DNA of 64,000 nucleotides from Seminavis robusta (lineage: Eukaryota > Bacillariophyta > Bacillariophyceae > Naviculales > Naviculaceae): assembly GCA_903772945.1 (NCBI GenBank), contig CAICTM010000362.1, positions 1 to 64,000 on the forward strand, given 5' to 3'. Shown piece after piece: positions 47,975 through 60,300 of this stretch (positions are counted from its first letter, which is position 1; each line of letters opens with the position of its first letter). The notes beneath the pieces were generated by a model. The model made no database searches and was not told where the DNA came from. It saw only the letters and a program-made list of their open reading frames with translations. The position numbers were made by a program, and so were the translations under genes.

Positions 47975-49387
47975 GGTCGCTAGATATTTTAAAACAAAGC
48001 AGAAAACGGTTACTGGGTACGATGTAGCTACCTTCTACTGATAAGAGGACACGGGGTTAGTTTCAATTGGCTTGATTGCTGCGAGAATAATGAGACTGCT
48101 CGTGAGAAAGAAGAGGCAGACGCTGCGCTGCAAGGGAACGTCAATTCATGTAGGGTATACAAAATGTCTAGGTTACTTTTGGATCTACTGTAATAAAATA
48201 AGTAGACTTATCCACGGCTCACAGCCCTAAATTCCAGAATCCCAAGTCTCAGGCTTTAGTTGCGAAATTGCTTGTCAGTCCTGCTTGCACACATTTAGGT
48301 GGCGGCACGTGCAAAGACATAAGCCTCAACTCTGATCGGTGCGAAGAGCTAAACAATTGCTTCTCTGTGACATAATATTATGACATAGCCAAACCGTACC
48401 GGTACCGTACCGCGACCGGTGGTACATGTAGCATTTAGGGTAACCTCGCTACTCTAAACCCCTGTTCTGCATTCTAGAGAGACAGTGCGTCGATCACATT
48501 CGATTCTTTGTGCGAGAGATTTCAGCCTTGGTATTATTCTTAGCCATCGTACATCGTAGTCTGATCAAGTGACACATGACGCCCTCATCTGTTGCACGGA
48601 CGAGAGCAGTACAGTACTTTGCTTTGGTGTTATTGACCTGATCCATGCCTACCGTACCGGAATACGGTAAAGGTGTTAGGGATACGGTATCCCATTTTGT
48701 TATGCAAAGGTTCAATGCGAGTTAGCTGACCATTTTATACGAGCTGCGTGCAATTCACACAAGATTCGGTCCACAATGATGCGTCGATACTATCTCTGAT
48801 ACCATAGTTTCGTGTTTGGATTTATCTATATAATAGTAGTTTCATCCTTTTTGCGTGACGACTTCACTAATCATAACCGGGCGAGCGATAATGCGTGGTG
48901 ATCAAAGACATGAAAGTCGCTCTTTTTAGGCTTTGGGTGTAGTGACGACAGCAACCTCGGAAAGAAAGGACGGGGAAGGCTCATCAAAACGAACCTAATA
49001 TCTGGGATTGAGGCAGAGCATCTGACGGATCACAGTTCCTCGTGGTCTCCTGTTGCCGCCAGCAGTTTTGAGTTTGGTTCAGACGATGCTTGAAAAGTTC
49101 TTTCATGCTTATGTCTCTGATTCATGCACCTTTATGTCCACACTAGACTCTTTAAGTCCTGTACGGCACAGGTACTCTGCCATGATATTAAATACACGCA
49201 AACAACCAATTCCTCGCGTTGGCAGGCTGAAACCCAGATCCTTTTGGCAACTGTGTCCGCCAAACCTTTGGCTTGGTTTTGGTTGAGCTGATCTGATGTC
49301 TCACTCCTCACTCCTCATTATTCCCGTCCCTTCACTTTTGAATAGCTTTTGCTTTCGAGGACACAAACCATACGTATATTTCTTCAC
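47975..49387. other. Intergenic between divergent genes
   Basis: Head-to-head region between the LRR gene (minus) and the broken gene at 49.4 kb (plus). No supported gene. ACCGGTACCGTACCGCGACC-type words cluster around 48390-48420. Confidence 0.5.
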
Positions 49388-50578
49388 ATGACCAAGATTG
49401 AACTGTTCGACACGCCTGTGTATGCTAACTACGACATCCCGACGGGCATTCAACAGGATGGGGATGTCACCGTAGAACTCCAAGATGGGGAGCTCCAGTG
49501 CGACGAAATGACCTTGCTGAACCTCGGCTTCCCTGCAAATCTCGAGTTCAAGTTCAAGTTCTCGGATACTACAAAGAAAACTTTCATGATGATGCTGTTT
49601 GTCCTCGAAAATATCGGCCCCTTAGACACTTCTCTCATCATGAGTTACCGGCAAGTTGACGATTTGATTCGTGGCTTCGCGGACTGCGAACTTCTGGGCG
49701 GCTTGGAGCTCTGTGACTTTCCTTTGGAAACCACACTGGAGGAACTCAAGCAAGCCCCGAGAAGTGAAGCATGGCTGTCATTGAGTGCACTTGCCACTCC
49801 ATGTCCAATTTCATTTGGACGCTTGTCAACGTGATTGCTTACGTGTACCGCGAACAGGTCCCCAAGGCTTTTGGACAATTCCGCTTCTTGGCTATTGCGG
49901 TCTCCTTTGTGGTCCCGCATCCTACCAAACTCCAACCTCCAAGATGCTCCTCGAGGCGACTCGGCCATTGTGCAATTCAGCAACTCGGGCGGTGTGGCCC
50001 TCATGTACTTGGTGGAGCAAGTCCTACTTGCCTCTCGGATTTCAAACATCCACAATGACGACCAGCCCCTACCAAATGTAGTACTTGAAACATTCGAGTC
50101 CTACTTGACCCTCAACACAAAGGCATTCAAAGAGTATCAAGTCGATCTTGGATGTTTTGGAGCACACGAGCCCGACGCGTTCACCATTGTTGTGAGAAGC
50201 GGAATAGACCAACAGCAATACACAGCATCTCTACAGTTCATGGCAGATCGCAGCACCTTCTTCCAAAAAGCAGTAGCACAAAACGAACTTCATGGCAAAA
50301 ACGAGAAACTGGTCCTTGTGTTGCCTGACTGCAAGCCGTCGACATTCCAAAAAGCATCCTTTTTCATAGACAAACAAGATCTCACACTACTGAACCAATG
50401 GCTCATCTGTCTGCGCCCCTGTGAACTTTACGAGATTCTACGCTTTTACGACACGGACGGGTTTGAAAAGCAGTTGAAGCTCTTTGATGTCTGCTGCGCA
50501 CGGAAGATGGCGCATATGAACCAACCGTCTAGCCTTGCCCAAGACTTGGAAAGTACGATATCTTCCACGGCCATCTGA
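49388..50578 (+). pseudogene. Broken gene of unknown family
   Basis: The first ATG at 49388 opens MTKIELFDTPVYANYDIPTG, and about 140 residues that look protein-like follow in frame to about 49790. The good-looking reading then moves to a second frame (CHSMSNFIWTLVNVIAYVYR, about 49785-49910), and then to a third frame that runs to 50578 (for example GDSAIVQFSNSGGVALMYLV, and later YEILRFYDTDGFEKQLKLFD). No GT-AG intron of normal size joins them. I do not recognise the family. It is either a decayed gene or carries two sequence errors. Confidence 0.5.
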
Positions 50579-51004
50579 TTCCCATCATGATGTTGGTCCA
50601 TCGGCGTCGCAACCTGATGAAATTCTCTGCAACGTGGCTAGCAAAAATCGCCTTCGGATGCGCGGTCTTGAGAAGCACCGCCAGTGTGATTTCTTGGAGA
50701 AGCTCATTAATTAACGAAGGATGAATGAGTGCTGCAACATTTCTTCCACTCGCTCGGTTACAGAGAATATGCCACAAGCATCAGCCAGCGGCAAGAATCC
50801 CATCTTCGGATGGAGCCTCAAATCCAGCGGGCGACCAGAGCTAGACTTTGAAGACTTCCACTCTGATTTCACGTCATCCCTCAAGTTCAGCCACAATCAT
50901 ACCGCACTATATAAAACTAATACAACGCACGCATTAAATGTACAACACACACTTTTAAAATCTAGAATGCATGATGCAACAGCAATGATTCGAATGATGA
51001 ATCA
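50579..51004. other. Short intergenic between convergent genes
   Basis: Nothing supported; it includes the 3' flanks of the broken gene and of the histidine kinase. Confidence 0.5.
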
Positions 51005-54000
51005 TCATTCCTCGATCCCATACTCCATCCACAATGACTCCAGAGCCGGCATTTCAAACGGTTTGGGCAGCACAGCGTTGGCACCCTTTGCTTTGAAGGC
51101 CATGACGTCTTCTGGCAGTACGTTCCCTGTAATGCCCACGATGAAGGAATCGCACCCCAGTTTGCGAATCTCGCTGGCCGCCGTCGGGCCATCCATGACG
51201 GGCATTTGGTAATCAAGCAGAATGGTATCGTAGCGTCGACCCTCTTCCATCGCTGCCACAATCATGTCGACGCACTCCTTTCCATCACAGGCTTCCTCGC
51301 AATCATGTCCTTTTCGTTTCAGTAGCTTGATGAGTAGTTTGCGATTAATGGGAGCGTCGTCGACGACCAGGAGTTTCTTGCCTGCTGGCGATGCGGATGA
51401 AATCGACATGGCCGAGACACTGCCGCTCCTGGTCGTCATTGGGCGATCCGCAGGCGGTGTCTCCACCACCGGAGCACCATTTCCCAACTGGATTGGTTCA
51501 TGGTTGGAAGTGTTGCTTATTTCGTCTCCTCTGCCTCCGGGCAACGGAATGCGAACCAGCGGCAGGATGAGTTCAAAGGTTGTGCCGTAGCCAATTCCTT
51601 CCGAATTTGCTTCGAGGGATCCACCGTGCGAATCTACGATTCCTTTTGCAATGAAGAGCCCCAAGCCACTTCCAGCTCCCTTTTGAAGTTCATTCACATT
51701 GAATTGGACACCTGCGAGCGAAAGTAGAGTAAACGAAGCGTGTAAGGTGCATCCTACGCAGTACTGCAGTGATCCGAAGCAAGACAAAGCAGAGTAGAGT
51801 AGAGTAGGTTTGTACGTACCGGAAGAGAATAAGAGAGCGAGCTGTTCTGAGTTCATGCCGGCCCCCGTATCGGTGACGGTCAAATCGAGGTATCCGGATG
51901 GTTCCACTTGGATTTCTTCTCCCGAGCTGAGCACTGTCTTCTTTTTATTGCTGTTGTTTGTCGGGTGATTCTTGTTGGGGTGGCAGCTACGATTCCATTT
52001 TGCTTGTACACGAATCTGTCCTCCTACAGGTGTGAACTTGATGGCATTGGAGACGAGATTTCGTACGACTTGTGTGATGCGTACGGAATCGCCAATGACT
52101 CGTTGACGCTGCGCCACCTGGGTCGGCAAATCTGTGGGCGACTCGTACTGTCCTTGAAAATTGTCGTCAACATCATCGTTCTTGTCAATGAGGAATATGC
52201 ACTCAAGTTGAAGTTGTTTGGAAGTTGCCGAAAGTCGAAACTCATTGATAGTTCTGTATACGAGTTCCCAAATGTCAACTTTTGCGAGATCGAGTGATAG
52301 ACTTCCATTTTCGACCTTGTCATAGTTGAGTATATCAGATAGTACATCGACTGAGTTTTGTGCACTGTGTAGTACGTCTTGTGTCAAGCATAGCCAGTCG
52401 GAGAGAGTCTCTTGTTGGATAACCGCAGCAGAAGCAGGAGGCAGGATCGGGACGGCTAAAGTAGATGTTGCTGTTGGAGGAGTAGGAGGTGCTTCGACAT
52501 CACGGAGTGGTTCTTTTGCCGCCAGTGAGAAGAGAGGCGTGGATTCTTCGAGTGTTGCGTTCGTGGTGACAGTGGTGGTAGCATTTGCGTTGTTGATTCC
52601 GGTATTGGTATTGGTGTTGTTGTTTGGATCGTCGTTGGAATTGGCGAGTGTATTGCGAAGCTCTTCTTCTAGCATGCCCAGGCCCATGCAAACGGCATTC
52701 AGGGGCGTTCGCACTGATTGTGGAAATGAATATATATTAGAAAAACAAATAGTGGTGAGCACAAACATGTATTCCTTCCATTTTGCACAAGACGAGACGA
52801 GACGAGACGTACCTTCGTGCGATATGAATCTGAGAAAGTTTCGTTTCGCGGCGAGTAGTTCTTGCTTGGCGTTCATGTCCTTTCGTACACAAAAGTCATA
52901 AGACAAAAAGAAGAGTGATGTCAGCAGGAGTGTTCCAATGACAGCCGCCAAGGCAATCCATGGATTGTTTGTGGTGTAAGTCTCAAAGAATTCTTCATTG
53001 GGGTATATGCAAAGCTTGTACTGTGGAGATGCTTGCGAGAACGTTCCATCAGGCGTCAATTGAATGGAAAGACGGTAGTCATTGTAGTCGTGATTGTGCA
53101 GATCTCCTTCTCCCTTGACCTTTGCAGTTCCGTCGTTGATGGAGTACGTGTATGTGGTGTCTTGTGTTTTGAGCACGCAGTCAATGCCACTGACCGAGGA
53201 TGCAAAGACATCCACGAGTGTTTCGTCCCAGACAATGGAGCTGGCAATCAGTCCGACCAGGAGAGTCGTCGTATCATTGCTAGTGCTGTTGAGAGTACCG
53301 GTAGCGTAAATGGGTTGCATGATGAGCGCCCCGGGTCCCGTGCCTTCCTCCTGACTGGTGAGATCAAGCATGTCGGTGATGGCTCCGCACTCGGTGGACG
53401 TATCGTTGCTTTCACCAGTCGTAGCAGTAGCAGTAGTCGTAGTAGCTATCATTTGCTCAGCACAATCCATCATGGCATCAATGACGATTCCTCTGGTCTT
53501 TTGAAAGTGTAGGTTGAGCATGAGCGCCGGAAAGGGTCCTTCGTTGTGATGCAAGATAGGGGCAAGGATTTGCCTGGTTGAATTCCACGCCGTGGAACCG
53601 TCGACTTCGTGGTATCGTCCTCCTTCCCCCACTCCCCAAACACCTCTTCCAAAGGGACTTACAGCAGTGGTGTTGGGGAACACTTCTGGTTGTCTAGCAT
53701 GGTAGTAGTAGTTGTAGGCAAAGCCTTCAAAGTCTTGTAGTTGGTGAGGTCGCACAAGGGGACAAAACCCCATCTCCCTGCCATTGCTGGTTTGGATGAG
53801 GTTTTGCGTGGTGACTTCGTACCCGGGAATGGTGACAAACGGCCAGGCGTGGGCGTGCGGGTGAAGACTGGCTGCCATTTTGGCCATGGTGACAGTCCCG
53901 AGTCGTTTTCGTAACGTGATTTCTTGGGCCGTCTTCATGGCGCGTTCGCTGAGACTGTAGTACTCGGTCGTGGCCAAGTTGTTCTCTGCACTGGCAATCA

Positions 54001-54247
54001 GCCAATAAGCCCCAATGCCCAGCGCCACCGCAACGGCAATCAGAATAGAGACAAACAGAAAGCGACCCAGTATCACGCGACGCGCCGTCTTGCTTGGCCG
54101 TTGTTTCCGACTTGCACTGGGAGCGTGGGAGCCGCTCGAACTCACCGTGGAACGATTGTTCGTAGCATTATTATTATTATTACTACTAGATCGAACCGAT
54201 GCAGTCGTGCCGCTTTGTTGATCCTTTAGCTTCCTCGTCATTGTCAT
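51005..54247 (-). CDS. Hybrid sensor histidine kinase with receiver domain
   Basis: Three exons: 54247-52813, 52713-51820 and 51711-51005. The introns are 99 and 108 bp, both in phase 1, and the product is 1,011 residues. A Ser/Asn-rich N-terminus precedes membrane segment 1 (about 38-62). A large outside domain of about 330 residues (for example FEGFAYNYYYHARQPE) resembles CHASE-type sensors, and membrane segment 2 follows (NPWIALAAVIGTLLLTSLFF). The dimerisation/phosphoacceptor block is FISHE-VRTPLNAV with His477; the intron falls right after the HE codons. The ATPase part has NLVSNAIKF (N box), DTGAGM (G1) and GSGLGLFIAK (G2). The receiver has LLVVDDAPINRKLL, the acceptor Asp943 in LLDYQMPVMDG, and KPF. 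It senses an unknown signal and passes phosphate His to Asp. Confidence 0.95.
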   Translation of the reverse strand: MTMTRKLKDQQSGTTASVRSSSNNNNNATNNRSTVSSSGSHAPSASRKQRPSKTARRVILGRFLFVSILIAVAVALGIGAYWLIASAENNLATTEYYSLSERAMKTAQEITLRKRLGTVTMAKMAASLHPHAHAWPFVTIPGYEVTTQNLIQTSNGREMGFCPLVRPHQLQDFEGFAYNYYYHARQPEVFPNTTAVSPFGRGVWGVGEGGRYHEVDGSTAWNSTRQILAPILHHNEGPFPALMLNLHFQKTRGIVIDAMMDCAEQMIATTTTATATTGESNDTSTECGAITDMLDLTSQEEGTGPGALIMQPIYATGTLNSTSNDTTTLLVGLIASSIVWDETLVDVFASSVSGIDCVLKTQDTTYTYSINDGTAKVKGEGDLHNHDYNDYRLSIQLTPDGTFSQASPQYKLCIYPNEEFFETYTTNNPWIALAAVIGTLLLTSLFFLSYDFCVRKDMNAKQELLAAKRNFLRFISHEGTSRLVSSCAKWKEYMFVLTTICFSNIYSFPQSVRTPLNAVCMGLGMLEEELRNTLANSNDDPNNNTNTNTGINNANATTTVTTNATLEESTPLFSLAAKEPLRDVEAPPTPPTATSTLAVPILPPASAAVIQQETLSDWLCLTQDVLHSAQNSVDVLSDILNYDKVENGSLSLDLAKVDIWELVYRTINEFRLSATSKQLQLECIFLIDKNDDVDDNFQGQYESPTDLPTQVAQRQRVIGDSVRITQVVRNLVSNAIKFTPVGGQIRVQAKWNRSCHPNKNHPTNNSNKKKTVLSSGEEIQVEPSGYLDLTVTDTGAGMNSEQLALLFSSGTYKPTLLYSALSCFGSLQYCVGCTLHASFTLLSLAGVQFNVNELQKGAGSGLGLFIAKGIVDSHGGSLEANSEGIGYGTTFELILPLVRIPLPGGRGDEISNTSNHEPIQLGNGAPVVETPPADRPMTTRSGSVSAMSISSASPAGKKLLVVDDAPINRKLLIKLLKRKGHDCEEACDGKECVDMIVAAMEEGRRYDTILLDYQMPVMDGPTAASEIRKLGCDSFIVGITGNVLPEDVMAFKAKGANAVLPKPFEMPALESLWMEYGIEE

Positions 54248-55726
54248 CGTCTTGGTTCAGACTATTAATACTAGTACGAGTGTTCGAACAACTCAACTGA
54301 ACAGACTCAGGAGGAGATAGAGGAGAGCGTTACAGGGATTGCTTGTTTGTTGTCTCTGGTTTGACTATTGTTGGTGGTGCTGTGGAGGCGCAGATTTGAG
54401 AAAAGTGCGGAAGCGGCTGGTACAGCGTACCTACGGTAGCTAGTAGACAGTAGCAGATACAGCGCGCCGACCAGGCAAAGACTGAAAGCCTTAACCGGTA
54501 CTCGGGCTCTTTTCAGTGTCTGTGGACACTGTCCTGGTTCCCGTATGTCACTTGGGTAAACAAGGTTGCAAATACAGCTGCTTTTGAGCGTTTCTTATTG
54601 GAGGGCTGTTCGGCAATCTTGCTGGGTCCTGAGCCGGCACGATGGCATCCCAAATCCAAATCTCATTCTCTCTCATTTTGATTGGTGGTCGGGATATGAC
54701 CCTTCTCATTCCTAACCAACCACCCTTCTTTTGGATTCTGCTTTATAGAATTCAGATTATGAAGTATGTCTTGTTAATTCATTTCGTGAGCATCATTTGG
54801 TGACACTTTCCTTCTTTCTCTTCTCTTTCAGAAAAAAGAAACAACTGCATGTACGCAAGTCCACCGGAGCTTCCACCGGTAAGCCTTGGGATTCGATTGG
54901 CCAACACGCTCGGGCAGAATATTCGAGGGTCCTATTCAAGGTTGCCCGTACCGGTACCGGTACCTACCTACATTAAATGTCTACAGGACACACTACATGT
55001 ATGTAACCTTCTTTGTTTTTGGATGCGATCCTGCTTTGCGCTTTCCCAAAATTTGATAGGAGCGCGAAACCAAGTGCTTCATCCAGCTGTTGGTGACCTT
55101 TTGTGACACTTCTTTGCCTTCCTTGCCTTCTTTCTATTCTCTTCCAGAAAAGAATCATGACACTCCAAGATTCCCAATTGCTGTTCCAATTCTTTTATTT
55201 AATGACTGCAACCCTCCGGACTAAGACTTCACCGCTACTTCACTGCTCTTCACAGCTTCTTCAACCAAGTTAATTAATTACCTAGCACCAGGAAGGTGTG
55301 ACAATGTCATCAAATCAGGTGATCAGGGTTATGACGTTATGACATTACACATCCCATACCGGTACGACAAATATACCGGTATCCCATTACGACATTGCCA
55401 CGGTACCGTACCGCGTAATGGGATGTGTAATTGGATTTTATTCAGCTGTTACCGCGTATGTCATACAGCACATCACGTGCTTGTACTGTAGATCTGCATA
55501 CCGTATGCATTCCGGTACTAAAAGACCTAGCTAGAACTGCCGGTACCGTTACTGATATCATGATGGTAGCCAGCCAGTTTAACTAAATATTGAGGAGGGG
55601 ATCTGCACTGCCTTTCTTCTCCTCTCAATGGCTGCGTAGCAGAATTCTACCCTAGCAATCTGCCACTCAACCATAGGGCAGCCTGCTCGTTACCAGTAGT
55701 TAGATCTAGTAATCATCTGTTCCGAA
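54248..55726. other. Intergenic upstream of the histidine kinase
   Basis: No supported gene. ACCGGTACCGGTACC words (54948-54965) and inverted GTACCGGTA words (55360-55420) stand out. Confidence 0.5.
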
Positions 55727-56296
55727 ATGAATGATTCAATCGTTTACTCGGATGATCGCTGGGAAGCTCAACCATCGTGCATCCTCCGCCCCGAAAGAAT
55801 GCAATGGGAGCCTCAGGAGCTCAAGACTCGGAGTTGGCCAGTGGCATGAATTATCACTTGCTCAATCGACGAGCGAGGATAGAATCATTCCAAACTCAAT
55901 GAAGAGGATGAAAGATCTTCGGATGCGGAACATTCTATTCAAGTGGACTACATCGTACAAGCACAAGTAGCATACCGCTTTTTGCAACTTTCAGTCCCAG
56001 CCCAGGCCACACGAGTGGAACCAGCCAAAAGAGGAGTCAACAGTATCCAACAAACAACCAGTCAAGAAGCAAGCAACGAAACAATGCATTGGCTGCTGTT
56101 AAGAATGCCAATAATGCATCCCTTTGACTCTCCCTTCCAACAGGGAAGCAGTAGCAAACAAAATCAAAATCAAAATCAACAAGCAAGCAACACTACTAAA
56201 AGCAAGGGCAAATGGAACAAAGTATCCAATGCTAGGCGTATCTTGCTCACTGACAAGTTACCAGTCTGGTTTTTAACGGGTCGTGATGTGTGCTAG
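55727..56296 (+). pseudogene. Possible decayed short gene
   Basis: One frame runs from an ATG at 55727 (MNDSIVYSDDRWEAQPSC) through two stops near 55848 and 55884. It then stays open to 56296, with an acidic stretch (NEEDERSSDAEH), a hydrophobic-looking segment (YIVQAQVAYRFLQLSV) and a Gln/Asn-rich part (KQNQNQNQQ). A 42-bp GT-AG stretch would remove both stops but is too short to trust. I do not recognise a family and this may be chance. Confidence 0.22.
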
Positions 56297-57324
56297 TGGT
56301 ACCGTATTGCACAGTACACGTAGCACCATCTAGCCGGAGACAATACCGTACATCGTACGATACGTTAGATGATACCGGTGCCGGTACCGTACTATTCGGC
56401 AACTTCAGCACCGCAAGATCCAAACTATAGTGGTAAATGTACATGTAGTTCAGGGTTGAGCTCAGATACTTCGGCAACTATGGGTTTTCAATCATGCTGA
56501 TGCTTCCTCAGAAGATAGAAAATAGAAACCTTGTCAATAACGGTACCGGCTAGTATCGGGTGCTCGTGTACGGTACCACAAGCAGAGATTGGGGCAGATG
56601 AAAGATTTCCAAAAGGAAAACCAATGCGGCGAGGCTGCGGGAGTGCGTAGAATAGCCCAAAAGTCTTGTGCCCTCGCCGAAAACTGTGACTCCGAGTCAC
56701 AGTCATTCGTGGATCCTAAACAAGTGCGTCGTTTGAACTGAATGGATCATAACTGGGTTCTTTGTATTTATGCAGAAGTTGTGCACTTCAACAAAAAGGT
56801 GAATAAGAGCCTTAGGAGTTGAACAAAGATTGATGCGGCCTGCTCACTGTTTTCTTGTCGAGGTGCGGTCATTGATCCAGTAAGTTGATGGGGGTGTGGA
56901 AGCTTCGTACGCAGCGGTAGAACGAGGTGTCTTTGTCGAGCTTGCAAAGCATTGTCCACTGTGGAGACAAATATGGGTCGTGGTGGCTAATTACCATATC
57001 TCATCTGCTAAACGCTCGCTGGGTCAAAGCCAAAAGTGCTGCGTCGTTCTCACGTTTTCGGTTCGTTGATGACAGGTATTTAAACTGAGGATCCGTAGGT
57101 GTGACCGAGACGTTGTGGATTGATGGATGGTCTCATAATTTGCAACTACCAAAAGCCAAAAGGCAGCTATCTATCTAGCTAACGAAAACACTAGCTATAG
57201 CTAGCCAGTTGTGTGTGCAAGCGGCGTCTTCCCAGTTATTTATCACGTTGGTTTGATTTTGATTCACCGGAACAACTTGCTACTGAGTACTAGCTAGAGT
57301 AGTAGCTAGCTAGCTTTCGAAGGA
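56297..57324. other. Intergenic upstream of the 1,054-residue gene
   Basis: No supported gene. ACCGGTGCCGGTACCG words near 56370-56390 and CTAGCTAG runs just upstream of the next start (57290-57312). Confidence 0.5.
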
Positions 57325-60300
57325 ATGAACCGCTCGGATACTGTTCAAGTTCTACGACCAGTAGAAGGAAATGATGCTGCGCTGAGTCCTAGCACTGCTG
57401 GTACAAGCAGTTCTGGGTCTATAGCTAGGTTAAGCCAGGGCAACCACCACAATGTGAATATGCTCATCAATCGGAGTTGTTGCTTGAGCAGCACTGATAT
57501 GCATGAGCCAGACGCCAAGATCCGTCTTCGCCAAGAGCAGCAGCTTCAGGACAAGCGAGACCTACCGGAACCTGCAACTTGCTCGTCCAATGATTCGTGT
57601 TCGTCTAGTCCTTCCAGTGTCATTGAGCTCTTTCACCCGCAAAAACAAAAACAGCACAAGCTGCCGGTACCGGTACCAGTAAAGCAGCCGACTTGTGCAC
57701 ACGTGGACACTACCAAGTTGAATGGTATTAAGCGACGAGCTCGAGGCGTTGATTCCCCCAAGAGAGCCGTGGACACCAAGAATGTCTACGTTTCACACTT
57801 TACTGCTTCCTCCAACTCGGGATCTTCCAGTGAGATCGGTAGTAGTAGTAGTGCTAGTGCTGATACTTCTAGTCACGGTGCCGGTAGCAAAAGTTCAGAG
57901 GACGAGAGAAAAGCCCCTACGTCTCTGGAAGCCTTCTTGCAGACGCTGCATCATGATCCTGCATGTACCAGTGCGCAACATCACGTTCAATGTCATGCAT
58001 CAGTAGCAGACCAAGCTAAGAATGCTTCGAATGTATTGCCACCCTTGGCTCAACCTTCCTCAGGGACCACAACTCCCAAGCCCACGGTTATGCAGGGCTC
58101 TCAGCACAGACGCCAGAACACCAGTGATAGTACGCATTCGAAAGTGGCCGCTGTTGCGAGAGGAGCTTCCATGGCAGCTCAGGAAGCCGCGGATGATCGA
58201 CAGCAACCGCCCCCGACACAGACACAACCATTGCCCGTCCTCGATCGACCCGTGGCTTGTCCCCGACGGCAGCAGACGCTCGGGAGCGATGCATTTCCAG
58301 ATCTACTCGACGAAATCATCCATGCAAAGCCAGAAAAGTCAGTGCCATCCTCCACTACTACCAGTAACAAGGTATCTCCCGCAAGAATTGTACGACCCAA
58401 ACCGCCCCGTCATGACAAACGAGCGGATGCACGGGCCACCATGCAAGTCATGAAGCGCAGCGTTGTTGTACACAAACAGCATCAGAATGACAATGACAAC
58501 ACCAACGATTGCGATAACAAACACAAGGCCACCATTGAGAATCGTGTTCACCTCGACCGGCCCGTCCCTCGCCCCGTACGACAGCCAACCGTCGAAAAGC
58601 CGTCCCCCAGCAGTACAGTCCAACCAGCCATTTCCCTTACACCTGAAGCGCTTCTCGAACGCTTCAGTCAACACGTTAGCAATACCGCCGATGATGATGA
58701 TGATGATGATGATGATGATAACAACCATGATGCCAGGGATGACGACGATGATACCAGCTTGGATCCAGTCACAGCATTCGAGACACCCCAGCGGCGACCG
58801 ACCAGAAACTACAAGTCGACCACCCCAACCCCTCATCCCACGCTACACACCCCGGCCATCAATGCTTGGCTCAACATGCCCCAGCAACCCACTCAACAAG
58901 AACGATGGTCCAACTCGGAGCCCATCTTGAACGTCAGACAAAGCGAATTGTTGCTAAACGACAACAGCAACAGTGAACGAACCTTTGCCGGAGAGGACGA
59001 CGATGAAAACCAATTGCCGACGCCACTGCAAGTGGCGCTCGTACAACAGGCCCAAGCTACCTCTCTCATGACATACTGCGACCCTTCAGAGGAAGATGAT
59101 ACCACAGCCAACGATACCTCTTGTGACGATCGAATGTTCCAAGCGTGGCTCAAAATGCCCCCTCGAGTGTGCACCACACACCCAGGAGAAGAAGATTCAT
59201 CCAGTATTCCCTTGTATTTTACCAACAACACCACGGAAGAAAAGTGGCTCGCTACTGCTGCTGCTCCCATTCAACCACAGCAGCAAAAAGCCACCATTGC
59301 CACTGCCGCCAGCACTCCAAAAACAACAACACAAGGAGCAATGGCCACCCCAAAGAACCAGTTTTGCGCCAGAACACCCACCTCCATCCACCCTGATCCC
59401 GACATTTGCTTGGATATCTCAGCTATTGAAATGTCAATGGATCTTTCGCTGCCGTCCTTCTTTTCGGACTGTCGTGGGTACATCAATGACAACATGGACA
59501 CGTTGATGATGCAACAACAGCACACGGCACCAACACCCCTGAGCAACAGAAGTCACAACAACACTTCTTCTGTTACCACTACTACAAAGCCTAGTAATAC
59601 CCAAGCCGAGTTGCAGCGACGCATGTCTTTGCCTCCGTTGCAACCTCATCGACGAAAGCCCAGTCTGCATGTAGACGACAAGGACCACAACGATAACGAC
59701 AGCCCCATTCAAGCCTTGTGGGCGTCCATGCCCACGATGTCACATAATTCCAGCAATAACAGTAGCCGAAGCACAACTCCGAGACCACCCAAGCAGCAAC
59801 AACGAGATTTGAGAGCATCTTGGCCTTCCATTGGAGGAGGAGGATTGCTTGCTGGCGATGATGAGTGTGTCCATGTACCGCCGATCAGTCGATTGGTTCG
59901 TCACGACGACAACGAGTGTCCCTTGCCGTCATCCACTACAACTGCCACGGCCAAAACGACCGAATCCGCTGTAGAGCATCCTACCAAGCCGCCGCAACTG
60001 CCTTCTCCCACTCGTCGTCGAGCATCCATGCCGCCCTTGCAACCACACCGACGCAAACCAAGCTTGCATTTGGAAGATCTCGATGCGGGATCATCAATGT
60101 CCTCCTCTTCGGAAAAGTCCAATGACGACTACAAGGTGCACAACCCTTTCACGGCGGCCATGTGGGCATCTTTGCCAGTCATATCATCAACAACGATAAC
60201 GAAGCCTTCATCCTTGCCTCCTGCAATGCCCCATCGTCGCAAGCCCAGTCTCACTATATTGGAGGATGGTCAAGAAGGAATGATTGAAATGTGGCTGTCC

